Assembly (NCBI RefSeq): GCF_008806755.1
Contig: NZ_WAAU01000012.1
Location: 124,220-188,219, forward strand
Reading direction: 5' to 3'
DNA: 64,000 bases
DNA from: Tenacibaculum aiptasiae
GTDB taxonomy: Bacteria > Bacteroidota > Bacteroidia > Flavobacteriales > Flavobacteriaceae
The notes under the pieces were generated by a model, which was not told where the DNA came from, did no database searches, and saw only the letters and a program-made list of their open reading frames with translations. This document shows, piece by piece, positions 43,192 through 52,836 of this stretch (position 1 is the stretch's first letter; every line of letters starts with the position of its first letter). The translations under genes and the position numbers were made by a program.

Positions 43192-45906
43192 TTAAAATAA
43201 GGCTGTTTGACTATCGTCATCTTCTTCGGCATTCTTTTTCTTCTTTTGAAGTGCTCTTGCCAATGCTTTCTTTGCTTTATCCTCTTTAGTTTCTACAAAT
43301 TCCTTTTGCGGAGCTTCCTCTACTTCTAAAGGTAATGTTTCTTCAATTGTTTCTTCTTCGTTTACCTCTATCTCTTCTACTTTCTCCTCTTCTGGTTCTT
43401 CGTATGGTAAAGACTCTAATAAATTAACTGTTCTAATTTTATCAGTTGTTAATTGATTTCCTAAAGCTTTGATACCTTTTATAGAAATAAACTCTTCAAA
43501 GTTTACCTGAATTCTTTCTAAACTTCTCTTTGAAAAAACAACCTCTGCCATTGGTCTGTAATCCGTAGCAATAATTTCTAATTTAGATTTTTCACTTTCA
43601 GAAATAAAAACCTCTTCCTTGTCTGGAGTTTCTATTAAGAAACGTTTCACATAGTAACGCTCTTTTGCTCCTTCAAAATAAATAGCTGATATTGGCTTCT
43701 TAGGATTCCATTTCTCCAGTACAATCATATCATTTTCAAAATGCATTGCTAAATCTGGTGAAACTGCTTTTATTTTTCCTGATTGTGTTGCTATTAATAT
43801 TTTGTCTTCTGCTCTAAATTCTCCTAATAAATCTCCTCTTCCATCTACATTTAATCGTTGAACAGCATCGTCGAACCAAATCTTACGAGGTTTTAAAGTA
43901 GAAACTCCTGCTGATTTAAATTCGATTTTTTTTATTGCGAATTTTGTTATTTGGTTTCCTCTTACTCCTCTTCCTTTTATAGCTAAATCGGCAAAATCAA
44001 TGTCCCATTTTAACTTTTTTATACTACCTACAGCACGTAAGTTAATTGTAACTACTTCTGCTTCTCCATTTGGATTTGCTGAAAAGTATAAAACTTTTGA
44101 ACCTTTATTTCCATTGGTTAAATCGTATTCTTTGTCGCGAGTTACACTCGTTACATTGAATCGCTTCATATAACTTGGACCTTTAGTTCCATCTTTATAC
44201 ATCATATTATACACCGTACGTTTGTCTTTCTTTTTAAAGACTGCTATGTGTAAAATTCCTTTTCCTACAAAGGTTTTTGATGCTACTTTTGTTACAATCA
44301 TAGTACCGTTATCTCTGAACACAATGATATCATCAATATCGGCACAATCGGTAACGTATTCATCTTTTCGTAATGAAGTACCTATAAATCCTTCTTCTTT
44401 ATTTACGTATAATTTGGTGTTACGCATTACTACCTTAGTAGCTACGATATCATCAAATATTCTAATTTCAGTTCTACGTTCGCGTCCTTTTCCAAATTTT
44501 GCTTTTAAAGCTTTAAAATAGTCAATTGCAAAATCAATCAAATTATCTAAATGATGTTTTACCTCTGCTATTTTTTCTTCTAAAGCCTCTATATGCTGTT
44601 TCGCTTTGTCAATATCGAACTTAGAAATCTTTTTAATTCTAATTTCTGTTAATCGAACAATATCTTCCTCAGTTACTGGACGCTTTAAATGTTTTATATG
44701 TGGTTGTAATCCTTTATCTATTGCTTCAATTACTCCTTCCCATGTTTCTACTTCCTCAATATCACGATAAATTCTATTTTCAATAAAAATACGTTCTAAC
44801 GAAGCAAAATGCCATTGTTCTTCTAATTCGTGTAATTGAATTTCTAACTCTAACTTTAACAATCTAACAGTTAAGTCTGTTGAATGTTTTAATATTTCAG
44901 ATACTCCAGCAAATACCGGTTTGTTATTTTCAATCGTACATGCTAATGGTGATATTGAATTTTCACAATTCGTAAAAGCATATAGGGCATCTATGGTTTT
45001 ATCTGGCGAAACATTTGGAGGTAAATGCACTAATATCTCTACATTAGCTGCAGTGTTATCCTCTATCTTCTTTATCTTTATTTTACCTTTATCGTTAGCT
45101 TTTAAAATACTATCTATTAACGATGTAGTAGTTGTTGCAAATGGAATTTCGGTAATTACTAGCGTCTTCTTGTCTAATTGCGATATTTTAGCTCTTACCC
45201 TTACCTTTCCTCCTCTTTTACCATCGTTATAATTGGTAAAATCGGCAATACCTCCAGTTAAGAAATCTGGTACTAGTGTAAAACTTCTTCCTTTCAAATA
45301 TTTTACCGAGGCATCTATTAACTCATTAAAGTTATGTGGTAATATTTTAGTCGATAGTCCTACAGCAATACCTTCTGCTCCTTGTGCTAATAATAACGGG
45401 AACTTTACTGGTAAATCTATTGGCTCTTTTCGTCTTCCATCATACGACATTTTCCATTCTGTAGTTTTTGGATTAAAAACTACTTCTAGAGCAAACTTTG
45501 ATAAACGTGCCTCAATATAACGTGATGCTGCCGCTCTATCTCCTGTTAAGATATTACCCCAGTTTCCTTGCATATCAATTAACAGCTCTTTTTGTCCCAT
45601 TTGTACCATGGCATCAGCAATAGACGCATCTCCATGTGGGTGATACTGCATGGTATGACCTACAATATTGGCTACCTTGTTATAACGCCCATCATCTAAA
45701 TCTTTCATCGAATGCATAATACGACGTTGTACAGGTTTAAACCCGTCTTCTATTGATGGTACAGCACGTTCTAAAATTACATACGAAGCATAATCTAAAA
45801 ACCACTCTTTATACATTCCTGTAACCTTGGTAATGGTTTCAGTTTGTTCGTGATTTTGATTTGCTAATTCTTCGTCGTGTTCGTAATTGTTGTTTTCTTC
45901 ACTCAT
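43192..45906 (-). CDS. parC: DNA topoisomerase IV subunit A
   Basis: The protein has 904 residues. It is the breakage-rejoining subunit of a type IIA topoisomerase. The catalytic Tyr130 lies in AAASRYIEARLS, and the preceding HPHGDASIADAMV and GNWGNILTGDRAAASRY are the conserved winged-helix region. A long coiled coil follows (about 430-460), then a beta-pinwheel-like C-terminal domain. The last about 70 residues are acidic then lysine-rich. Pairing with the parE-like gene in the same operon points to topoisomerase IV rather than gyrase. Confidence 0.93.
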   Translation of the reverse strand: MSEENNNYEHDEELANQNHEQTETITKVTGMYKEWFLDYASYVILERAVPSIEDGFKPVQRRIMHSMKDLDDGRYNKVANIVGHTMQYHPHGDASIADAMVQMGQKELLIDMQGNWGNILTGDRAAASRYIEARLSKFALEVVFNPKTTEWKMSYDGRRKEPIDLPVKFPLLLAQGAEGIAVGLSTKILPHNFNELIDASVKYLKGRSFTLVPDFLTGGIADFTNYNDGKRGGKVRVRAKISQLDKKTLVITEIPFATTTTSLIDSILKANDKGKIKIKKIEDNTAANVEILVHLPPNVSPDKTIDALYAFTNCENSISPLACTIENNKPVFAGVSEILKHSTDLTVRLLKLELEIQLHELEEQWHFASLERIFIENRIYRDIEEVETWEGVIEAIDKGLQPHIKHLKRPVTEEDIVRLTEIRIKKISKFDIDKAKQHIEALEEKIAEVKHHLDNLIDFAIDYFKALKAKFGKGRERRTEIRIFDDIVATKVVMRNTKLYVNKEEGFIGTSLRKDEYVTDCADIDDIIVFRDNGTMIVTKVASKTFVGKGILHIAVFKKKDKRTVYNMMYKDGTKGPSYMKRFNVTSVTRDKEYDLTNGNKGSKVLYFSANPNGEAEVVTINLRAVGSIKKLKWDIDFADLAIKGRGVRGNQITKFAIKKIEFKSAGVSTLKPRKIWFDDAVQRLNVDGRGDLLGEFRAEDKILIATQSGKIKAVSPDLAMHFENDMIVLEKWNPKKPISAIYFEGAKERYYVKRFLIETPDKEEVFISESEKSKLEIIATDYRPMAEVVFSKRSLERIQVNFEEFISIKGIKALGNQLTTDKIRTVNLLESLPYEEPEEEKVEEIEVNEEETIEETLPLEVEEAPQKEFVETKEDKAKKALARALQKKKKNAEEDDDSQTALF

Positions 45907-45924
45907 TGAATAATGTTTATTCTT

Positions 45925-46119
45925 TTAAGAGTTCTTATTTGTTAGTTTTTTACTACTCAAGTATATTATTAGATACACTAAAATAGCAACTATCATTCTT
46001 ACATAATTCTTACTATTTCTACTCCAACTTAAATCATTAAAGTCGAGGTTAGAAACACTGATAATAAAAAATGTTGCAGCTACAAGTAAATATATTTTTA
46101 TTCTTCTCTGCTTATCCAT
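45925..46119 (-). CDS. small two-span membrane protein between parE and parC
   Basis: The protein has 64 residues. Two hydrophobic segments (IYLLVAATFFIISVSNL and VRMIVAILVYLIIYLSSKKL) are joined by a polar loop, with basic ends. It starts 2 bases after the parE stop and ends 18 bases before parC, so it is almost certainly co-transcribed. I do not recognise a family. Position and clear membrane pattern support it as a real gene. Confidence 0.65.
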   Translation of the reverse strand: MDKQRRIKIYLLVAATFFIISVSNLDFNDLSWSRNSKNYVRMIVAILVYLIIYLSSKKLTNKNS

Positions 46120-46121
46120 TT

Positions 46122-47981
46122 TTATAAATTCTCCTCAGCTAAGTCTAATTCTACCTTTAAATTTTCTATAATAAACTTTTGGCGATCTGGTGTATTCTTA
46201 CCCATGTAGAATTGTAACATTTGATCTATAGACATTTCTTTGTCTAACATTACTGGATCTAAACGTATATCGTCTCCAATAAAATGTACAAATTCATTTG
46301 GCGAAATCTCCCCCAATCCTTTAAATCGAGTTATTTCTGGCTTTCCTCTTAATTTATTTATAGCTTCTTGTTTTTCTTCTTCTGAATAACAATAAATCGT
46401 TTCTTTTTTATTTCGAACTCTAAAAAGTGGCGTTTCTAAGATGTATAAATGCCCTTCTTTAATTACTTCTGGGAAAAACTGTAAGAAGAAAGTTATTAAT
46501 AACAAACGTATGTGCATTCCATCGACATCGGCATCGGTTGCGATTACAATATTGTTATATCGTAAATCTTGTAAACCATCTTCTATATTTAATGCAGCTT
46601 GTAATAAATTAAACTCTTCATTTTCGTATACAATTTTCTTAGTTAATCCGTACGAATTTAAAGGTTTTCCTTTTAAACTAAATACTGCTTGTGTATTTAC
46701 ATTTCTCGATTTTGTAATCGATCCACTTGCCGAATCTCCCTCCGTAATAAACAAAGTAGTATCTAAATAAGCTTCCTTTTTTGTGTCTCCAAAATGGATA
46801 CGACAATCGCGAAGTTTCTTATTATGTAGGCTTGCCTTCTTAGCCCTATCTTTTGCTAATTTTCGTATTCCTGAAAGCTCTTTACGTTCCTTTTCAGCTT
46901 GTAAAATCTTTCTTTGTAAAGCTTCTGCTACTTCTGTATTCTTATGTAAGTAATTATCTAATTTTGTTTTAACAAAATCGTTGATATAGGTTCTTACAGT
47001 TGGCAAATCGCCTCCCATATCTGTAGAACCTAACTTTGTTTTTGTTTGACTTTCAAAAACTGGTTCCATTACCTTTATGGAAATCGCTGAAATAATAGAC
47101 TTTCTTACATCTGAAGCCTCAAAATTCTTTCCGTAAAATTCTCTAACCGTTTTTACAATCGCTTCTCTAAATGCAGCTTGGTGTGTACCTCCTTGTGTGG
47201 TATGCTGTCCATTTACAAATGAATGATACTCTTCTGAATATTGTGTTTTACTATGCGTTATGGCAATTTCAATATCGTCTCCTTTCAAATGGATTATTGG
47301 GTACAACATATCATCTTGATTGTTGTTGTCCTCTAATAAATCTTTTAATCCATTTTCTGAATGAAATTTTTCCCCATTAAAAACAATGGTTAACCCTGGA
47401 TTTAGGTATACATAGTTTTTAAGTAATCGGATTATATATTCTGGACGGTACTTATAATTTTTAAAGATAGAATCATCGGCAATAAAAGTTACTTTAGTTC
47501 CTCTTCTACGCGATGTTTCTTCTAAAAACTCTTGATTTGTTAAACTTCCTTTTTCAAACTCTGCAGAGGCTGACTTCCCGTCTCTTGTAGATTCTACTCT
47601 AAAATACGTAGATAAGGCATTAACCGCTTTGGTTCCTACCCCGTTTAGTCCTACCGACTTTTTAAAAGCTCTAGAATCGTATTTTCCTCCCGTATTCATT
47701 TTCGACACTACATCGACTACTTTTCCTAACGGGATTCCTCTACCATAATCTCTTACAATTACTTTTTCTCCTTGAACAGATACTTCTATTGTTTTTCCAG
47801 TACCCATTACAAACTCATCAATAGAGTTATCTAAAACCTCTTTTACCAAGATATAAATTCCATCGTCTGGAGATGAACCATCTCCTAGTTTTCCAATGTA
47901 CATTCCCGGACGCATTCGGATGTGTTCTTTCCAGTCGAGCGAGCGTATATTATCTTCGGTATATTTTGTTTCTTGAGTCAT
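46122..47981 (-). CDS. parE: DNA topoisomerase IV subunit B
   Basis: The protein has 619 residues, the short ParE length. It is the ATPase subunit: GHKL motifs [21 protein letters not shown] and [13 protein letters not shown], the second-domain lysine loop, and the TOPRIM motifs TEGDSASGS and [11 protein letters not shown]. It forms topoisomerase IV with the parC product to decatenate chromosomes. It is the first gene of a parE-orf-parC-racemase-mscS operon. Confidence 0.94.
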   Translation of the reverse strand: MTQETKYTEDNIRSLDWKEHIRMRPGMYIGKLGDGSSPDDGIYILVKEVLDNSIDEFVMGTGKTIEVSVQGEKVIVRDYGRGIPLGKVVDVVSKMNTGGKYDSRAFKKSVGLNGVGTKAVNALSTYFRVESTRDGKSASAEFEKGSLTNQEFLEETSRRRGTKVTFIADDSIFKNYKYRPEYIIRLLKNYVYLNPGLTIVFNGEKFHSENGLKDLLEDNNNQDDMLYPIIHLKGDDIEIAITHSKTQYSEEYHSFVNGQHTTQGGTHQAAFREAIVKTVREFYGKNFEASDVRKSIISAISIKVMEPVFESQTKTKLGSTDMGGDLPTVRTYINDFVKTKLDNYLHKNTEVAEALQRKILQAEKERKELSGIRKLAKDRAKKASLHNKKLRDCRIHFGDTKKEAYLDTTLFITEGDSASGSITKSRNVNTQAVFSLKGKPLNSYGLTKKIVYENEEFNLLQAALNIEDGLQDLRYNNIVIATDADVDGMHIRLLLITFFLQFFPEVIKEGHLYILETPLFRVRNKKETIYCYSEEEKQEAINKLRGKPEITRFKGLGEISPNEFVHFIGDDIRLDPVMLDKEMSIDQMLQFYMGKNTPDRQKFIIENLKVELDLAEENL

Positions 47982-48040
47982 AAAATTTAAGGAAATTGAA
48001 GTCTCTGCTAAAATAGTATTTACTCTGTAAAAACAAAAAA

Positions 48041-48066
48041 CTCTGTTGAATTAATTTTCAACAGAG
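48041..48066 (-). terminator. intrinsic terminator upstream of parE
   Basis: The arms CTCTGTTGAA / TTCAACAGAG are followed on the minus strand by six T residues. It ends the transcript of the lipoprotein gene at 48126. Confidence 0.82.
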
Positions 48067-48125
48067 CCCGTCTTTTTGCTTAAAATGTGTATTATTTAAA
48101 CTCTAAAACTTCAACTAATAAATTT

Positions 48126-48479
48126 TTATGCTACAGCTTTCACTTTTATGGTTATTGTTGCAGTAGATGTTAATTTTCCATCCGATACCTCTACATCTAT
48201 CAAATATGTTTTTGGTGAAATTTTCTTTCCTGGCTGCACTCTTAAAGTTCCATCGTTTAAGAACGCAAATAAGTTATTATCGTCTTTTTTTATTGAGAAC
48301 GTAAGTTCATCATCTTCTAAATCTGACGCTACTATTTTTAGGCTTAATATCGCATCTTCATTAACCTCAAAAGCCTGCGCTTTAATAATTGGCGCTGTGT
48401 TTATCACTGTATCATCCTTTGAACATGAAGTGAATTGTATTAATAAAATTAATGCGAATAATGTGGTAATTTTTTTCAT
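48126..48479 (-). CDS. lipoprotein with cadherin/Ig-like domain
   Basis: The protein has 117 residues from the ATG at 48479. The longer frame starts inside the -7 promoter box (48509-48516) and is rejected. The signal peptide ends QFTSC, a lipobox. The mature part is a single beta-sandwich of the cadherin-like type: NTAPIIKAQAFEVNEDAILS, VASDLEDDELTFSI, YLIDVEVSDGKLTSTATI, with the Ca-binding-like DLEDDE. It is probably surface or periplasmic. Its partner is unknown. Monocistronic, at the edge of the accessory block. Confidence 0.82.
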   Translation of the reverse strand: MKKITTLFALILLIQFTSCSKDDTVINTAPIIKAQAFEVNEDAILSLKIVASDLEDDELTFSIKKDDNNLFAFLNDGTLRVQPGKKISPKTYLIDVEVSDGKLTSTATITIKVKAVA

Positions 48480-48508
48480 TTTATGTTTGCTTTTATAATT
48501 TTCTTCGG

Positions 48509-48516
48509 CAAACATA
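48509..48516 (-). promoter_or_regulatory. -7 promoter box for the cadherin-like lipoprotein gene
   Basis: On the minus strand TATGTTTG fits TAnnTTTG and ends 29 bases before the ATG at 48479. Confidence 0.5.
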
Positions 48517-48575
48517 TTAGCTTGTTTTTCTCTTTTATTCTTTTTGTTTCCCAGTGGTCTTTTTTTATTTCCGTA

Positions 48576-48609
48576 TAAAAAAACGCTGTTAGTTTAAGGT
48601 CTAACAGCG
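48576..48609 (-). terminator. intrinsic terminator of the TerB/VWA/channel operon
   Basis: The arms CGCTGTTAG / CTAACAGCG are followed by a T-run on the minus strand. It lies 9 bases after the last gene of the operon. The stem sequence resembles the hairpins at 58638 and 58948. Confidence 0.85.
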
Positions 48610-48617
48610 TGTTATTA

Positions 48618-48854
48618 TTATTCTTTTGCTAATCGTTTTTTTTCCCATTTACAAAAGGTTCTCCCCAATTTTTCTGCTCTTTTAGCTGTAGTTATTTTAA
48701 TTTTCACTTTACATGTTAACAGCCCCTTACAATCTTTTTTTAAGTGATATCTCTTACTAGCTACACTTACACAGATAAATACTTTTTTTTCTTCTTTCTT
48801 TTCAAATGCTGTTATTATTAAAAATATCCCCGCAATTAATAATAGTTTTTTCAT
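48618..48854 (-). CDS. small secreted protein with YHxxxxCxGLxxC motif
   Basis: The protein has 78 residues. A signal peptide (about 1-16) is followed by FICVSVASKRYHLKKDCKGL, LTCKVKIK, then a second Cys in GRTFCKWE. The YH-x4-C-x-GL-x2-C core is one I recognise from many short Bacteroidota proteins of unknown role; the His and three Cys could bind a metal or form disulfides. It is the last gene of the operon, 1 base after the VWA-like gene. Confidence 0.7.
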   Translation of the reverse strand: MKKLLLIAGIFLIITAFEKKEEKKVFICVSVASKRYHLKKDCKGLLTCKVKIKITTAKRAEKLGRTFCKWEKKRLAKE

Positions 48855-48855
48855 G

Positions 48856-49773
48856 TTAGTTCTTTTTTAATAAAAATTCCCCTATAATTTTATCTACATG
48901 TGATGGCAGATCTGCTCTCACAAGTTGAAACTTTTTAACTTTCATTTCTTTTAACCATTTTCCCCAATACGCATTAATCACATCTTCTTCATATGGATTT
49001 CCTTTCTCTGGATTAATTCCTATGACTAATACCTCTAAATCTTCTAAGTTTTCTTCTATTGGTAAAAATCCAAAATCATTATTTTCAAACCTTTTTTTCC
49101 AAGAAGCTGTTTTTAAACCAAAACCTTTAATAGTTTCTGGAGTTAAATAAGTTGTTCTGTTTTTTTCTCTTTTTTTATTGTCTTTATGAAAAATATATCC
49201 GTCTGTTAAAATAACTATCACATTCCTATAATTTTCATCTACACAATAGTTTTTTATTTTATGTTTGAAAAACCCCCAAGTATCTGAACCTACATATTTA
49301 CCATCTGATATTGCTTGTTTATATATAGCTCCACAAGCACTCACATATTTTTTAGAAGTTTCTAATATTAAATCTTTGGTCGCATTGTTTCTATTAAAAG
49401 CTATTTTTAAATCTGAAATTTTCTGATTCAATTCCTTATCAGCTGGCTCAGGGTCTAGAAACAATTGAATATTATCATTTATACTCCTACTTTTTTTGCT
49501 TCTAATATGATTTTCAAATTTTTTAGATATTAATTCAATATACCCTAAATCTCTTTGAAAAAACTCCATTGATTGATTTGGATATTTCTTTGGATTGATT
49601 CTATCAGATAAATCTAATAAAACACTAATGTTTATATTCTGTTTGTTATGATTAACATGTTTTACAATTGCTATATCCGTATCAGCTCTTTGTTCTTTTT
49701 CTTTTTTACATGCAGTAAATACTAAAAAAGACACTATCACTGTTCCTAATATGTATATAATACTCCTTTTCAT
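48856..49773 (-). CDS. VWA-like lipoprotein
   Basis: The protein has 305 residues. The signal peptide ends FTAC22 (lipobox). The mature domain follows the von Willebrand A layout: the first strand SVLLDLSDRI carries D54-x-S56 of a MIDAS-type metal site, and a later strand NVIVILTDGYIF supplies the Asp. The second Ser of the canonical DxSxS is Arg here, so metal binding may be altered. No membrane helix beyond the anchor. In an operon with a TerB-like gene and channel-like proteins, it may be a periplasmic ligand or scaffold component. Confidence 0.75.
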   Translation of the reverse strand: MKRSIIYILGTVIVSFLVFTACKKEKEQRADTDIAIVKHVNHNKQNINISVLLDLSDRINPKKYPNQSMEFFQRDLGYIELISKKFENHIRSKKSRSINDNIQLFLDPEPADKELNQKISDLKIAFNRNNATKDLILETSKKYVSACGAIYKQAISDGKYVGSDTWGFFKHKIKNYCVDENYRNVIVILTDGYIFHKDNKKREKNRTTYLTPETIKGFGLKTASWKKRFENNDFGFLPIEENLEDLEVLVIGINPEKGNPYEEDVINAYWGKWLKEMKVKKFQLVRADLPSHVDKIIGEFLLKKN

Positions 49774-49779
49774 AATTCT

Positions 49780-51045
49780 TTAATTTAATTGGGATTTATA
49801 TATAATACCTTCTGTATGTTCATCTGTTAAATCATATTTAGATAAATGTTCTTTCTCTACTTCTTCACATTTAGACAATACTTTATTGCGTTTATCCAAC
49901 TCTAAATAATTATCAGCTATAGATAAATACCATCCTTTTACATATTCCGCATGATAAGTTAAATAACGTTTATTAGGGAATACAAAACCATCAATTGTCC
50001 TTTGTAAATCTGCTACTCTAGCTTCAATCTCTGATATATTCTCTTTTATTGTATTTAGTTTTTCAATTGTTTTTGAAATTTCTTTTTCAAGATTTTCTAT
50101 AGCTTCTCTTTTAGCTCTAATAAAAGCTTTTATTTTATCTATATTATCATATTCTTTCATTACAAAATCAAAAACTAACCCCCAGATAATATACACTACA
50201 AATCCAGCAAAAATAATTCCCCAAAACTCTACTTTACTAAACGCTATAGATAAATCAAACTCAGGAGAATCTGGTGTTTTATTAAAGTCATAAATTTTCA
50301 TCTCTATTTGATATGCTAAAATTGCATCGAAAATAAACGTGATTATAAACAACGCAGCAATTTTAACATAAGACAGCCAATTTTTATGTTTTTGAAACAT
50401 GTGAATTAAATAACCTAAGCCCATAAAGGCAAATGGTATTGTTACTATAAAAACTGCTTCTAACCAACCATGCTCTAATGATTTTGCAAATGAATTCCCA
50501 TCAAATATTGCAGCTGATAATTCTACTTCTTCAAAATTTTTAAAAAATGCTGAAAAAGAAGCAGACATATAAAAAACTAACAAATAAAAAGTAATAGGAA
50601 TTAATACTATCAAACCTAAATAAAATTGCGCCTTTGGTTTCTTATCTACATCTTCCACATACTTTTCTGGGTCTTCTTTTACTTCTACAATTTCGTTCTT
50701 AAATTTCTCTACTTTTTCTTCATCATTTTTTATTTCTTCTTCTAATAAACCTTTAGCTGTTTGTCTTTTTTTTAATTCAATATTCACTTTTCCCTTTTCT
50801 TGAATATGAGGTTCTTTTAACTTTTTTTGTAACTCTTTATCTTCAGCACACTTAGTTTTATAATCCATATATACATTATTCAAACAAGCTTTAAATACTT
50901 TAGGATTTCCTGAAGATTGTTTTGATGAACCGTACCCACTCTCAAAAAAAGTAAAACTTCCTTTCTTAGTATCTTCATTTGATTCTATATTATTCTCTTC
51001 TGGCATTTCTTTTTTTAATGCAAAAATTTTTCTTATTGTTTCCAT
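49780..51045 (-). CDS. four-helix membrane protein with flanking coiled coils
   Basis: The protein has 421 residues. The soluble N-terminal part (about 1-135) ends in a charged coiled coil. Membrane segments fall at about 139-165, 198-218, 228-248 and 270-294, followed by a second coiled coil (about 303-355) and a cytoplasmic tail (about 360-421). I do not recognise the family. The plan, four helices with long cytoplasmic coils, resembles scaffold or stator-like membrane proteins but there is no MotA/ExbB signature. It sits between the TerB-like and VWA-like genes with 3- and 6-base gaps. Confidence 0.75.
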   Translation of the reverse strand: METIRKIFALKKEMPEENNIESNEDTKKGSFTFFESGYGSSKQSSGNPKVFKACLNNVYMDYKTKCAEDKELQKKLKEPHIQEKGKVNIELKKRQTAKGLLEEEIKNDEEKVEKFKNEIVEVKEDPEKYVEDVDKKPKAQFYLGLIVLIPITFYLLVFYMSASFSAFFKNFEEVELSAAIFDGNSFAKSLEHGWLEAVFIVTIPFAFMGLGYLIHMFQKHKNWLSYVKIAALFIITFIFDAILAYQIEMKIYDFNKTPDSPEFDLSIAFSKVEFWGIIFAGFVVYIIWGLVFDFVMKEYDNIDKIKAFIRAKREAIENLEKEISKTIEKLNTIKENISEIEARVADLQRTIDGFVFPNKRYLTYHAEYVKGWYLSIADNYLELDKRNKVLSKCEEVEKEHLSKYDLTDEHTEGIIYKSQLN

Positions 51046-51048
51046 ATT

Positions 51049-51447
51049 CTATTCAGTTAGTTGATTTAACACTTTTTCTTTATCAATATTTCTCTTAGCA
51101 TTATTAATCAAGAATTCAGATAACTCTGTTACATTCTCTTCTAAAAAACCAAACTTTACACAATACTTTTTTAAGGTATTAATTTCATCATCTGTAACTA
51201 TTTCATCAGCCCAAATCATTACAGCTAAATCATATAAATACTCTATTTTCAATTCTAAAGTTTCTGGTATTGTACTCTCATGATATGGTGAGAGTAATAT
51301 ATTATCTAACTCTTGTTTAGATATTTTTCTTTCTTCTGCAAACTTGTACAGCATTTGCATTTCTAAAACATCAAAATTATCATCTGAAAATGCCATTTGA
51401 TAAAGCCTTAGAAAATGACTTTTTAGTTCGGTAGTTAGTTCATTCAT
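51049..51447 (-). CDS. TerB-like protein
   Basis: The protein has 132 residues and is all-helical. It resembles the TerB fold: MAFSDDNFDVLEMQMLYKFA and VMIWADEIVTDDEINTLKKY are the two acidic helix-loop motifs that bind metal in TerB relatives. TerB domains are known from tellurite-resistance and predicted membrane-linked stress systems, often with VWA proteins, which fits the neighbours. Cytoplasmic. Its gene is 3 bases from genes on both sides. Confidence 0.78.
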   Translation of the reverse strand: MNELTTELKSHFLRLYQMAFSDDNFDVLEMQMLYKFAEERKISKQELDNILLSPYHESTIPETLELKIEYLYDLAVMIWADEIVTDDEINTLKKYCVKFGFLEENVTELSEFLINNAKRNIDKEKVLNQLTE

Positions 51448-51450
51448 ATT

Positions 51451-51828
51451 TTAGTATTTAATTTTATACATGTTTCTATTTTTAAATTTTTGATTATTTT
51501 TCTTGGGTTTGCTTAGCTTTTCTCTAGATTTATACGCTAAAAAAGTGATAAGCAGAAATAATATACCTCCTATAATATCTATAGGCATCCAGTAAGGTTT
51601 AAAATAGAGGTATACTGGAATAATAGGATTAAACAAAAATGAAATAGGAAGAAAAATTAACTTCCAAATTAGTTTTAAATCTTTATTTAAAATGATTAAT
51701 AAACTTCCTATAAAAACCAATACCCTTAAAAATCTATAGTATTCAATAGGCATGTGTAACAATGCAGTAAATAAAAAAATTGCACATAATACATTTACTA
51801 TTCTTAATATTATATTTCTATACCTCAT
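51451..51828 (-). CDS. small multi-span membrane protein (DUF6804-like)
   Basis: The protein has 125 residues. Four hydrophobic segments (IILRIVNVLCAIFLFTALL; FLRVLVFIGSLLIILN; LIFLPISFLFNPIIPVYLYF; IDIIGGILFLLITFLAY) are followed by a basic tail. The MPIEYYRFLR and NPIIPVYL elements resemble DUF6804, from memory. Function unknown. It is within the eight-gene operon. Confidence 0.7.
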   Translation of the reverse strand: MRYRNIILRIVNVLCAIFLFTALLHMPIEYYRFLRVLVFIGSLLIILNKDLKLIWKLIFLPISFLFNPIIPVYLYFKPYWMPIDIIGGILFLLITFLAYKSREKLSKPKKNNQKFKNRNMYKIKY

Positions 51829-51831
51829 CTC

Positions 51832-52074
51832 TTATTTCTCTTTAAACAATATCACCAAGCTTAAAATAACAAATACAAAACCTAAGCATCCTCTGTTTGT
51901 TGACTTCGAATATCTTTTTCTATAATTCAACCCTTTTATTCCCGTTTTTATAGAGTAACCTTTAGTACTAATTGACCCCTTTCTTGTTCTAATACTTGGA
52001 GATATTCCAGATTTACTAAGATTTAAACCAAACCCATTTTTTATTTTTAATCTTTTATAAAATTGAAACCCCAT
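51832..52074 (-). CDS. DUF4236 protein
   Basis: The protein has 80 residues from the ATG at 52074, where the conserved domain opens (MGFQFYKRLKIKNGFGLNLS, then KSGISPSIRTRKGSI). An upstream in-frame ATG at 52104 would overlap the channel gene and add ten unconserved residues. The family is a small glycine-rich beta domain of unknown function, often in phage-related or accessory regions. A hydrophobic C-terminal segment (LGFVFVILSLVILF) suggests a tail anchor. Confidence 0.78.
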   Translation of the reverse strand: MGFQFYKRLKIKNGFGLNLSKSGISPSIRTRKGSISTKGYSIKTGIKGLNYRKRYSKSTNRGCLGFVFVILSLVILFKEK

Positions 52075-52076
52075 AG

Positions 52077-52832
52077 TTATTCTTTTTTTATTTTCATTCC
52101 ACAATTAGGACAATCAATACATCCCCCTTTTTCTCTTTTCACTTTTTCTATTAAAGCTGAACTAATAATACCTGTTGGTAATGCTACAAAGCCAATTCCA
52201 ATGAGTCCTATTAATGCACTTAAAAATTTTCCTAATGGTGTTATTGGATAAGCATCTTCATATCCAACAGTAGTTAAAGTTCCTAAAGACCACCAAAAAG
52301 CTTCAATAATACTGGAAAACTTATCTGGCTGCGCATCGTTCTCTGCATAGAAAATAAGTGTTGATGATAAACCTACTAATATCAACGCGATAAATGCTGT
52401 TATTAATAATTCGGGTTTGGTTTCCTTTAAAATTTCATTAATTGTTTTAAAAGACTTTGAGTATCTTCCTAGCTTAAAAACTCTTATCAATCTAAATAAT
52501 CTAAGTACACGAAGCATTCTTAAATCGAAAGGAAAAAGAAGAGGTAAATAGAATGGTAATATGGATAAGAGATCTAAAACCCCATAGTTTGAAAAAACAT
52601 AAGACTTCCACCCTCTTTCTTCAAGATTTGCTACAAATAATCTAGTTACATACTCTATTGAAAAAACAATTATTGAAAAGTATTCTATTGTTTGAAAAAA
52701 AAGTTCATATTCAATTCTTAATGTTTTAAAGGATTCTAGTATTAAACATATAGCATTTAAGAAAATTAATCCATAGATAAATCTTGCTAGAGTTTCATTA
52801 TAATTAATAAACTGATAAACTTTAACCTTCAT
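52077..52832 (-). CDS. voltage-gated-type ion channel homologue with altered selectivity filter
   Basis: The protein has 251 residues with six membrane helices. S4 carries regularly spaced Arg (LRMLRVLRLFRLIRVFKLGR), the mark of a voltage sensor. The pore loop reads TLTTVG190-Y-E192-D-AYP, with Glu where K+ channels have the second filter Gly (TVGYGD). The C-terminal tail ends in CIDCPNCGMK, a possible zinc ribbon. It is the second gene of the operon, 4 bases after the small lipoprotein gene. Inner-membrane cation channel is likely; ion selectivity is uncertain. Confidence 0.85.
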   Translation of the reverse strand: MKVKVYQFINYNETLARFIYGLIFLNAICLILESFKTLRIEYELFFQTIEYFSIIVFSIEYVTRLFVANLEERGWKSYVFSNYGVLDLLSILPFYLPLLFPFDLRMLRVLRLFRLIRVFKLGRYSKSFKTINEILKETKPELLITAFIALILVGLSSTLIFYAENDAQPDKFSSIIEAFWWSLGTLTTVGYEDAYPITPLGKFLSALIGLIGIGFVALPTGIISSALIEKVKREKGGCIDCPNCGMKIKKE

Positions 52833-52836
52833 ACTA

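Noticed and set aside
44222..45520. Plus-strand frames opposite parC
   Set aside because: They are low-complexity mirror frames of a well-supported gene with no motifs of their own.
48480..48515. Upstream start for the cadherin-like lipoprotein
   Set aside because: That ATG is part of the -7 promoter box, and a normal lipoprotein signal begins at 48479.
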